A stretch of 64,000 nt of DNA from Petrosia ficiformis (lineage: Eukaryota > Porifera > Demospongiae > Haplosclerida > Petrosiidae): NCBI GenBank assembly GCA_947044365.1, contig OX345653.1:3543501-3607500 (forward strand), written 5' to 3'. The notes under the pieces are model-generated. The model was not told the origin of the DNA. It ran no database searches and saw only the letters and a list, made by a program, of their open reading frames with translations. A program made the position numbers and the translations under genes. Below are positions 1 through 35,458 of the stretch, piece after piece. Position 1 is the first letter of the stretch; each line of letters starts with the position of its first letter.

Positions 1-121
1 GTGATGTGAAGTGTAATGTGAACAATGTGATTATGTGATATATAATGTGTGAACAGTGCGATGTGAGTGTGATGTGTGAATAGTGTGATGTGATATGTGA
101 TCGATGTATGATTATACTCAC

Positions 122-24808
<24,687 letters not shown>

Positions 24809-25122
24809 GACTCTTGATAGTTCGGACAGCAAATGCTCTCGTGAACACACCTACAGCTTATATTATATTATTTTCTGGAGAGGGTGTGGCTCTCGCGTGG
24901 AGTTAAGTTCTCGTGTATGCGTAACCGTCAGCTTCCGGCCAGGTCGACGGTCAACCCCACCGGAACCTATATGGCCTTCGTAAAGCCGACAGTCCAGTCC
25001 ATCCAGATTTCAGAGTCCATTGAATGTTCCTACCTTAATTTTCTGCATTCCTACAGTAAGTCTTACTTGTCAGTTGTCAAAGAAAGTCGACGAGAGTTTA
25101 TTTCGGGCCCTAACCGATCGCT
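24809..25122. promoter_or_regulatory. Divergent intergenic region between ITPR and the dioxygenase gene
   Basis: 314 bp separate the two start codons. It presumably holds both promoters and 5' untranslated regions. It is noticeably less AT-rich than its surroundings near 24900-25000 (gtcagcttccggccaggtcg). I see no TATA box. A frame open from 24884 is not continuous with the dioxygenase protein. Confidence 0.55.
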
Positions 25123-28100
25123 ATGTCAGAGCCGACATTACCACTTACAATACGTCCAGAGGGTGACAGAAACTCTGTTGATGACTTGAAACAATGGATA
25201 TTTGACCATAAAGAATGGCTGGATGAGAAATTGCTTGAACATGGTTAGCAATTTTTTTTTTGTTGTTGCGAGAATATGTACGCATGATAAATTCCTTCAC
25301 GTGATGTAGATACTAGTTGGTAACTTGGTATTTCTGTGTCTGAATATTATTAATTGATTTTTATTTTGTCAGGTGCTATTCTGTTTCGCGGTTTTTCAAT
25401 TGAAGAAGGTATTCATTTCCAGGAAGCTGTACAGTGCATTGAGCCCGAGTTGTGTGATGAATATCGTGGGACCTCTCCTCGAACATTAATTCCAGGAACA
25501 CAGGTAAATTCTGTTGTCATAGTAACAGGTTCTCCTCTAACTTGTGTCTTTAGTTTGTTTTCAGTGCAAGTGAATTGCCTCCACGATACCCCATTCCTCA
25601 ACACTTGGAGATGTCGTTCCTACCATCACCTCCTCATCGAATATTCTTTTGTTGTCTACAACCTCCTACTTCCACTGGAGGAGAGACATCATTATGTGAT
25701 TACAGGTATATTCCTTTAAATAACAATTATTACTGAAATCAAAGTGTACATACTATTATTTATATATTCGTTGTTATAAAGGCAACAGGTCCATGGTAAC
25801 ATCCACTTACAGCAAATTGTGAGTTAGACTATACACATTTGGCTTACATTACATCAGTACAAAATAATTTTGTGAAAGGTATGTGGTGGAACCATCACAA
25901 CTGGGTTATGACGTCATATCAGATATCACTCATTTGCATACTTAATTAAATTGCATGAATCACAGGCAGTAATTTGTCATCTTTAAGGTTACTATGGTGA
26001 GTTTGTCATGGTAACAAGCTGTCAAATGGGAGTCTGGTCAAGTTAAACTCCATTAAGAAATCCAATTGCTATGTACAATCAACCTTCAAAAGTGAACTAA
26101 CTTATATCTTGTTATTTCATTCATACAGAAAAGTTTATAAAGATCTAGACCCAAAGATCAGACAAGAGTTTGAAGACAAAGGAGTAAGAAATCTGTTTTA
26201 TATATACAAGAGACAAGCTATACTTGCAGAGATTTGCCCATTGTGGTTGGTATCAACAAGCAGTCCAATAAAATAGTCAGCACTGACCAGCAGTAACCAA
26301 TAGTGAATGAATATATGATACAATATGCAGAGATGTGTTTAGTACCAACCATCAGCCCAATAAAATAGTCAGCACTAACTGACCAGCAGTAACCAATAGT
26401 GAATGCAATGTATGAATATATAATACAATATGCAAAGATGTGTCTATTACCAACCAGTCAGTCCAATGAAATGTCCAGCACTCACCCAGCAGTAACTACT
26501 AGTGAATATATAAAACAGCGATAATCAACCACATTTCCTGGGCAAATCCCTATACATGTATGTATGTCAAAATGTCAATACCTAGATCCCAATTAAAGGT
26601 CATCCATCATTCACTAGATCCATTTAGTGGTTATCCATGATCATTGACAGTACTATTAACATTATGACTATACAATATTATTAAATACAGTTACAGTATA
26701 ATCATATATTAACCTTATGACATTAAACTATACACTATATTACATATGAAGTAATCACATATTAATTTTGAGGTCATCACAGACTCCAGCGTTATTTTAG
26801 TATGATTGAATGACCTTTATAATGGTCCATTCATGTTCACCATGACCTCAAAAAAATGTTCATAATTTTAGTTTAGAATAACCAACAATCTTTTGATCTT
26901 TTTATCTTCACCATTTCACATTATTATCCTGGTATCTACTACTGTCATTACTGTAGGTAATGTATATTCGTAATTATCCTAAGAAGAAACCTCTTTTCTC
27001 TGAACCTTTGTTAATGAAAGGATGGAAGGATTTGTTTGATACTGAAGATAAAAGTAAAGTAGAGAGAGAGTTGAAAACAACAAATTTGAACTCCACTTGG
27101 AAGGTAATGCTAATTGTTACATGAGATGTTCAGCTGGTGATGTGATGCAAAGCTGACATGGGATTTCACTGATCTACCTTGCCCCGTCCACAGGCTCTCA
27201 TGGATGCATGGGCAGGGAGGAAGGGAAAAAGAGCCTGGAAAAAATTGCAAAGCATGAGCAAACTTCTCCCGCACACTCACAGAATTTGTGTCCAGAATCT
27301 ACTTTTCTGAGAAATATAATTGATACATGTATACAGGGAAGAGGCAGCAGATATCAAACTTGCTTCGCCATCAGCAATGCCAGGGGAGAAACGACTAACA
27401 CCCTGCACCAACTTTGAACCCCATTGTTCTTACTTACAAACTCCGGAGACTGTACATTAAAATTTACTATATACAGTCATGATTTTATTTCACTACAAAA
27501 TTTGCCTCTTTTTAACAGAAAAATGATGATGTTTGCATTTCAAGCAAGGCAGCTGCTGTGGAAATACACCCTCAAACAGGAGACAAGATATGGTTCAACC
27601 ATCTGGCAGTAAGTCATGTTCACACACAAGAGACAAAGTGTATTGATCATCATTCTGTTCTAGCTAAAGGATGTGTTTAGAGTCACCATAACCTCAGAAA
27701 AATGTTAATAACTTTAGTTTGGAATGATAATGGAACAATCTTTTTACTCCCACCATTTTCATATAATTATCCTTCCCATTCTTTTTTAGTGTATGTCAAA
27801 TTTCAATCCATTGCTTGAGCTACATTATAACCTTATGACATATTAAACTATACACTGTAATACATATAACATTCTAATTTTGAGGTCATAATGAATGCGA
27901 ACAGACTCTAGTATTGTTTTAGTTAACTAACTAAACGTTGGCAGTACTAGGCATTTGTGAGTTTTATATATTTTAACTAAAACTAAATCTTCCATACAAA
28001 TGATGACATCTACACAATTTTACATTTCTAGGTGTTTCATTATTCCATGATGTATGAGGAATTCAGCCATATTTATAAGAGACTTGGATCGCTGTACTAT

Positions 28101-28312
28101 TTCTTCTTCTCCTGGATTATGTGGATTGTACAAATGACTTTCCTTCTTCTCAAAGGTTGAGTTGTTACCTTCACTCATTCCACCCATTTTTCCACCCATC
28201 CATCCATTCATCCATTCATCCATCCATCCATCCATCCATCCATTCATCCATCCATTCATCCATCTATCCATTCATCCATCCATCCACCCACCCATCCTAC
28301 CCATCCATTCAT

Positions 28313-28348
<36 letters not shown>

Positions 28349-29445
28349 CCATCCATCCATCCTTCCATCCTTCCATCCATTCATCCATCCATCCATCCAT
28401 CCATCCATCCTTCCATCCATCCATCCATCCATCCATCCATCCATCCATCCATTTGTATGATCATTTGTTATTGTTTAACTGGTCAATAGAGCATGTATTG
28501 AATTCAGACATGGAGTCATGGAATCAAATACTTTAAAATGTTCAAAATACAAATACGAATACAATTAATAAAGGATAAAAGGAGATTTATGGGTATATAT
28601 ATTTACTATTTAGTCCATTGTCCATTAGGTCCCAACAATCTTGCCATGCATACTTGTTTCGGAGATGGTACTCAGATTCCACAGAAATATGTTTCACATG
28701 TGAGAAATGTACTGTACAAAAACATGATCTTTGAACGCTGGCAAAAAGGTGATATAATAATGATTGACAACTTCAGAATTTCTCATGGAAGACAAGTAAG
28801 ATCTTTTTGTACGAGAGATGGTTGAAAATTCCACTTTGAAATACTGGGGTTTATTAAACAGTACTAGTGGGGATGAGTAAGAAATGTTATCACAATCATC
28901 TTATATGGAATATCATTATAATTATTATGTCTATATAACCATTGAGCCTGGTAAACAGATTTGATAAGCAATATATACAAGTAACAGTGTATTTTAATTT
29001 CATACATTTATTTCTCACTACATAACCTTATTCGATCACCCAAACTGTTCTACCCATGACACAGTATCTCGACTACTTTCCTCTCTTTCTCTCGTCTCTC
29101 TCATCTCTCCCTCTCTTTGTCTCACCCCTTTTCCCTCTTCCTCTCTCTTGTCTCTCTGTCTCTCCCACTCACTTTCCCTCTTCCTCTCTACCTAAAATTG
29201 TTGTTAATTGTTAGTATCAATGAGGGCTGCTTCTTCATGTAGAGTCATTATATAACATCATACATTCTAGGCAGTCAACATGTTAAGAATTGTATGCTGT
29301 TTTGTTACTATAAATAGTGGGTGGGTTGTGGGACTTGGGATTATTGAATTTCTCTTTCTAGCCATATACTGGCAAGAGGAAGATTGTTGTGGCATGGTCA
29401 AAACCACACTTGAAGCCAAGCTTTGCGAAAATTGATACCAACTGA
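25123..29445 (+). CDS. Clavaminate-synthase-like TauD/TfdA Fe(II)/2-oxoglutarate dioxygenase
   Basis: Nine exons (25123-25243, 25373-25503, 25554-25705, 26129-26183, 26957-27103, 27519-27608, 28032-28155, 28629-28795, 29362-29445) give 356 residues with consistent phases. The protein follows the Arabidopsis At3g21360 type of TauD-fold oxygenase: [19 protein letters not shown], the facial-triad motif H101-x-E103 (PQHLEM), [25 protein letters not shown], and the distal His326 (SHGR), with Arg335 a candidate 2-oxoglutarate carboxylate ligand. The substrate cannot be told from sequence. Residues 253-272, between the WFNHL and FGDG blocks, are a hydrophobic insert ([14 protein letters not shown]) absent from the plant protein as I remember it. 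The start was chosen because [14 protein letters not shown] begins the open frame joining exon 2. Confidence 0.85.
26235..26525. repeat. About 100-bp direct repeat, three copies
   Basis: CCAATAAAATAGTCAGCACT with ACCAGCAGTAACCAATAGTG recurs near 26262, 26357 and 26463 in intron 4 of the dioxygenase gene. Confidence 0.85.
26690..26935. mobile_element. Dispersed repeat family B (GACCTCA termini), rearranged copy
   Basis: Contains ATTAACCTTATGACATTAAA, TTTTGAGGTCAT and CATGACCTCAAAAAAATG, found in the same relationship at 27680, 40930, 44688 and 56762. Here the two halves are adjacent in an unusual order. Confidence 0.65.
27680..27905. mobile_element. Dispersed repeat family B, copy
   Basis: Runs from AGAGTCACCATAACCTCAGA to TTTTGAGGTCATAATGAATG, with the internal ACCTTATGACATATTAAAC block; in intron 6 of the dioxygenase gene. 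Confidence 0.7.
28175..28455. repeat. (CATC)n array in dioxygenase intron 7
   Basis: Long CATC array with CACC, CCTT and CATT interruptions starting about 20 bp after the exon 28032-28155 donor. The His-Pro-Ser-Ile open frames through it are artefacts. Confidence 0.95.
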
Positions 29446-29783
29446 ATGTTGAAGATTAACTTCTACTTATATTTAACTTTTAAGTAGTATTGAATTATCA
29501 ACAAAAACATGAATCAGATATCATTTTGAAAATAAAATAATGACATATAAATAATTCAAGACCACACATGTAGTTTTAATACTTATTTTTTTCAGCCTAT
29601 TTTACCAAATAAATATGATTTTCATCTTGTCTGGAATAGAGATTACTCAAATATCAAATCAAATATCAAATTAAATATCAATATTTAATAGATATGATTC
29701 ATCTGATTCCTTATTGATTCAAATCAAATATAGATATGATTCATCCGATTCCTCTATTCCTCTATTCTTCTATTCTCCACAAA
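29446..29783. other. Tail-to-tail intergenic region, dioxygenase / EEF1AKMT4
   Basis: 338 bp between two stop codons. It holds the dioxygenase poly(A) signal and short AATATC/ATTCATC(T/C)GATTCCT direct repeats at 29650-29830 that extend into the EEF1AKMT4 stop region. Confidence 0.7.
29531..29536 (+). terminator. Poly(A) signal AATAAA of the dioxygenase gene
   Basis: Canonical hexamer 86 bp after the stop codon in a short 3' region. Confidence 0.6.
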
Positions 29784-31123
29784 TCAAACATCAATATTTA
29801 ATAGATACGATTCATCTGATTCCTCTATTGATACACTATTCTTCTCTATAGTACTCTTATTATATAAATTTAAAAAGCTATAATCCAAACCATCTGTTAA
29901 TGTTTGACCCTTAACAGCTTCATAGAAGAAATAATGAAATTCTGTTCCAAATACTGAATGTTTCACTGACCAATCAAATTGTTCTTGGGCTATCATGTGA
30001 CCTCGAAAATGTGGTTGTGAGAATGTTATTGAAACAAAATTACCTTGTGATTTCAGAACTCTAGAAACCTAAAAAAAAACATGAAAATCTGTTGAAATTA
30101 GAATGCAGAAAAAATGAGCACCTAGACACACCTACCTCATGAAACACCTTTTCAACAGTCAATCGCACCTCTTTTTTTGGCTCCCAAGGACTACCCTGGT
30201 CCACCATTAATGAATCAATTGTTCCCTTGTCAATTATTGTATCAAAAGTCTCATTCCGAAACTGGAGGTTCCGAATATCCATCACAATCCATGTCATGTT
30301 CTTCATGTGATTTGTCTTTTGAGACATTTTGTAGACTACTGTCTCTGAGAAGTCAATGTTTGTTATGTGATGATATCCGAGTTGATACAAGTTTTCACCT
30401 GTGTGTATATTAACTGTTCACATTCATGGTCTCAAAATTAGGATGTAATGACTTTATATGTAATATAGTGTATAGTTTAAGATTAATACATGATTATACT
30501 GTAACTCAATAATGAAGCAGTAGATTGAAATTTTAGATACACAAAAAAGAACAGGGAGGATAATTACATGAAAATGGTACAGGTTAAAGACAGTTGGAGT
30601 TCTGAATATTTTTCTGAGGTCATGATAATTATACGAACTAAAAGTCATAATGCCTTACTAAAATGAGTTAAATAAAACAACAGTAGTACACACATATTAA
30701 TCCGGCAAGCATACATATATGTCTATGTAAATATTTGTGTGTATATATTATATTATATTTAAGAACTTAATTATTATGTATTGATCAGGTAATGAAGATA
30801 AGTCGCAACTATGGTCTAGTCTGGCATAGACACACCCTTCGCATAGAAGACTAATCGATCGGGGATTTTCACCGAAACAGCCAGACCCAACCTACTATGT
30901 CTTCGTAGTAGGTTGGATCTGGCTTCATGAGATTACAACTGCCATTCTTACTCAAGTTGCTGTTTCCACATCCTAATACTAGTATCTGATCTGTAAGTGA
31001 GAGAAGAGGTAGTAACAGTGACTGAAACCCATGAAGATCTTGAAACCACTCATAAGACTCTTCTTCATCATATCGTCTGTTCCAATAATCCTTTTCTTTA
31101 TATTGACTAGATCTACTATCCAT
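29784..31123 (-). CDS. EEF1AKMT4: eEF1A lysine methyltransferase 4
   Basis: Class I SAM-dependent methyltransferase. Three exons (30952-31123, 30136-30398, 29784-30068) give 239 residues, close to the usual length. The N-terminus KDYWNRRYDEEESYEWFQDL matches the family's EYWDQRYQ...YDWFGDF start. Motif I is ILVLGCGNS (residues 47-55), the acidic post-I region is NIDFSETVV, and TFDTIIDKGTIDSL and SRVLKSQGNFVSITF follow, with FSQPHFRGH near the C-terminal part. In vertebrates this enzyme methylates a lysine of translation factor eEF1A. The catalytic region looks intact. The gene is convergent with the dioxygenase and lies 418 bp downstream of cyclin L on the same strand. Confidence 0.9.
30425..30645. 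mobile_element. Dispersed repeat family B, copy in EEF1AKMT4 intron 1
   Basis: Contains CTCAAAATTAGGATGTAATG, TATAGTTTAAGATTAATACA, AACTCAATAATGAAGCA and TTTCTGAGGTCATGATAAT, the same ordered blocks as the copy at 56762-56995. Confidence 0.7.
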
Positions 31124-31541
31124 CTAGTTCAATAGGGGTGGGGTTTAATTTATGGGAAATGGATGACCTTGATAAATGAATATTGAATCCAGTGTCATTG
31201 GCTCAGACTAGTCTGGGTATGAGACTAACCACTGGTCAGCCTTCACAGCTAGTATTAACCATTTCCAGTTCAGCAAAATTCCTGGAGAACCAAAAACAGG
31301 TTGTTGGTCTAGCCTAATAACAACAATTCAAATTGACTCTAACTTGACAATGAAAACTATCACCCGAGTTCAATTTACTATCCTAACTTTGGTTAGACAT
31401 TGCCGGTTCTTAGAAATGTGAGCACTTTACTAAATACAACTCACTAATACAAATCACATCAATAAATACAGAGTACAAGTGTACATTCAAAATTAATAAT
31501 AATAATAAATAATAATGAATTATGTGTCGACGAGAACTGCA
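31124..31541. other. Intergenic region between EEF1AKMT4 and cyclin L
   Basis: 418 bp that must carry the EEF1AKMT4 promoter and the cyclin L 3' end. It includes an (AAT)n run at about 31494-31516. I see no further gene in it. Confidence 0.6.
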
Positions 31542-34500
31542 TCATCTGTAATAAGAATCAGCTTTACGTAATCTTGCATAATCCTTTTCCTTCTCTCGAC
31601 TTTTACTTGTCAAAGAAATATTTCGTGTGACTTCCCTGTGATAGCTTCTCTCTTGACGATGGTGTCTACTATGCTTATGATCACGTACTCGCTCACGACT
31701 TCGGCTTCTGTCTCTATTGTGATGATGACGATGTTTTTCTGATGATCTATGTTTGTGTCGATGTCTTCTACTTTCATGTGAAAGTTCTACATCGTAAGTT
31801 CTATCTACAGAATAATGAGATTGTATACCATTACTAAGACGTAGATCATCAATTGGCGGTGACGAAGACTCATCACTGTGACTATCAGAACTTATTTTAA
31901 TTGGACTAATGATAGGTTTATAAGCCTCAGGAGTTCTTCGTCTTGGACTTTTATGATGTTTTTGGCTACCACGAGAATCTACTGACAATAATTTAGGTCT
32001 TTTTTCAGAAATAGGAGGCGTTCCACTGTGTGATCGATCTCTTTTGTGTCCATTCACTGGTGACCGCTCTTCTGTTTCCAATGATGATTTTTCTTCTTTT
32101 TGTGAACTTTTCTGAACACTATCAACTAATGGACTAACACCTGGCCTGTGAATGAAATCACAAACATAAGTACACTGTATAGTGTTTAACATTTTTACTA
32201 TGTACATTAAGTAATTAACTTTACATACCAAGGTTTTAGCCAGAACTCAGAGGGAGGATGGCAATATCAAACGATAACCACATCAAAGGAATTGAGACAT
32301 GGAAAGGAGGGAGGGCCACCCCCTTTGCCCCTTTGGCTAAAACCCTGTTTCATACATATTTACTATTATACCAGATAGCTGAATATAATTGGTTTTTATT
32401 TCTAATAAACTACATGTACATGTACATGGTGTATTTGGAGAATTAATGCCTACTTACTATGACAATCATTCAGTATGTGTATAATATAGAATGCCTTATT
32501 TACTATGGAACTTGTAAGCAACTAAAAATATACATATTAGTGTCACGGTGAAGAAAATTATACAAGTTTGGAGTTACAATCCGAGTAAAATGAAGTTCCT
32601 CTATTTCGGACACCACTGGGATGTCCTGATCAGAGTGTTGTTTTTAAGTTAGGGTGAATTTATATTACACAAATCTGACATGTATAAAAACACAATTTGG
32701 AATATTTAAAGTGCCCTTAGTATAGGGGTTGAAATAGAGAGGTTCCACTATATTACATGTATATACAATGTAACGTCAATACTCACTTTGAACCAGGACT
32801 GACTCCACTTAATTTATTACTTTGAACAGATAGTAATGAAGGAGATTGGCTACTGGGAGATGCTAAAAAGAAGACAACAAGTTGCATAATGAAACAAAGT
32901 ACATCTAGCTGTAAATTATATTAATGGATGTACCATTTTGAGAAGGAGGAGTGTCACCTTCAGTTCTACTGTTTAATGTAATTTCTTTAACTTCAACTTT
33001 CTTTTGAGTCTAAGCATAAGAAAACACAGTATATAAGATGGTTTCATACAGGGGGTACACTGTGATTCCCAAAATTCATCATTGACACTTTTTAAATAAC
33101 AACATCATCACCTACAAGAAGCAGGGCCTACATTTTAAAAGAGGGAGCATACCCAAGACCCCACCCCACATGCCCACATAAAACTATCGTGTATCAAACC
33201 CTGCACAATTACAACACGAGTTACCATATAATATACATGTATATATTATATGTGTATGTCATACTAACCATCAAGTTTTCCTTCAAGATCTCTACTTGCT
33301 TTTCTAGTTCATCTAAGGTCTTCATAGGTCTCTTGTACAGAGCTAACAACTCAATACCGACAAGCTATAATATGAGAACACTATTTTTAAAACCTGTGCC
33401 CAATCAGTGAGGCACTGTTAGAGTCAGTTAACAAAATTACATGTCTACAGCAATAACTACATGTATATGTAACTTATTAAACACATTATTCAACAGTGTA
33501 CTTATTGGTTCTGAGAAACCACACATACTATGGAATAGCGTTCTGCCCAGGATATTTAGAGTGGTGGTTGGATTCTACATTGCATTTAGTGCTGTTTATC
33601 CAGTATATACTTAACCCTTTCCCGACCAATGACGCTTTAACACGTCATTATCTAATTTGCGCTACCTGACCAATGACGCGTTAACGCGTCATTGTTACCA
33701 AAAGGCAAATATATGATAAAATCTTTAAGTATAGAAGAAACTAACAAGCCCACACTACGAAGAAGACATTTAGTTAGTTGAATTTAGGGAAAACATCAAA
33801 TTCCAGGCTAAACAAAAGTGATAAATACGCTAAGTATGGGCGTCGCCGCTGACTACTACTGATTCCAACACTCGTCTTGCTGCTTTCCTGCAGCTAACGA
33901 AGGATGTTTTTGGTATCAATGGCTTTCTTAGAAGGTCTTCTGTATAACTAAGTGAGTTAAAAGTCATGGTTGCTTAAAATTGAGGCGTTATACAGACTAT
34001 ACAAAAAGTGGGCGTCGATTACTATACATACAAACGTTCGCCTTTCTCTCTTCCTGCTGATAGCGAAGTATAAATTTTACATCAATGAGTTTGTTAAAGA
34101 CTCTTCTTTCCACAAAGTAAATCAGAATGTTGAGTCTTATAAAATATGAGAGTTAGTGCTGAAAATGTTATATAAATATTAAGCGCTCCGCCCACACAAA
34201 TTTCTTAATTAAATTTGGGTTAATAACGAAAACGCCTATAGTCGGGAAAGGGTTAATTCATGAGTGGTGGTTATTCCTGACCAGTGCCGACCAATATGGG
34301 CAAAACACTGGTACCATCACACAACATACTATCCTAACAGTACAGTGAACAAGTTTATTCTGACCTTCATGTCTTTGAGATGTACATCAAATAACTTCCA
34401 CCATGAGGGGTTTTGAGGAAGAGGAATCTAACATAATGCATAGATGTAATATAATATCACTACAGACTTACATTGTTTTATAAACCTGAAGTTGTCTTGC

Positions 34501-35376
34501 AGCAAGGAATATACAAGCACATGCTACAGTCTCTATTCGAAATCGTACAAAAATATTAGTTCTCAAACCATCATTCATTAGGTTCCTATGGTAACAGTGA
34601 AGATATATTTACATCTGAAGAGAATAGTAAATATCTCACCATGCCATCTGGACTAAAGGCTTATTCTTTTCTAGTTCCAGTAATTGTAAACAAGTGATAA
34701 CAAGCTAAAAAAAGACATACATGTACATGTGTACAAACATTACTGCATGTTACATGTACATGTACATAATACTACATGTATGTACATTGTATGTAACTGT
34801 GGATTAAAAAAGGATAAATGAACGCCCACCTTTAAACTCACTATTTGAGCATTTTGTACAGGCCAACTAAATTTGGTATCCAGGAAAAGGAACTATTGTT
34901 CCTTCAAGATATCTAATCTAGTTGTGTTCTTATAGAAAAGCATTCAGTACCACTTGTGGAATATACATAGAGGATTGTGATGGTTGTTTTAGCTCACTGG
35001 TAAAAGCACTGGTGGCTGAAGTCAGTGGCCCTGGGTTTGTATCCCAGTGACTACCAGCATGTTTCACTTTCCTCTTTCAGCTTCAGTGATTATAATTTAG
35101 TAGTTACATGTACATGTACATGTAAAGTTAAGGTTTTGCAAAAATTATTATTTTCAAAAGACCCTTTTACTCATCCAGTCACATTACTACTCACTTTGTG
35201 TGGGTGTTGAACGTGTACACAAAATCCAAGTTCCTATATGTAATGTATAATTATCATATAATGTACTAGTAATAATAAGATTTTACTGACTTTGAGAACA
35301 TATCTTTCATATTTATTAACTGTGTTTCTCATTCTGTAATATTCTTCACCAACATAATCCATTGGTACAATTGAAC

Positions 35377-35458
<82 letters not shown>

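Noticed and set aside
33615..34252. A degenerate transposase gene inside the TTAA-flanked element
   Set aside because: Stops are frequent in all frames and no DDD-type motif is visible, so it is a non-autonomous MITE.
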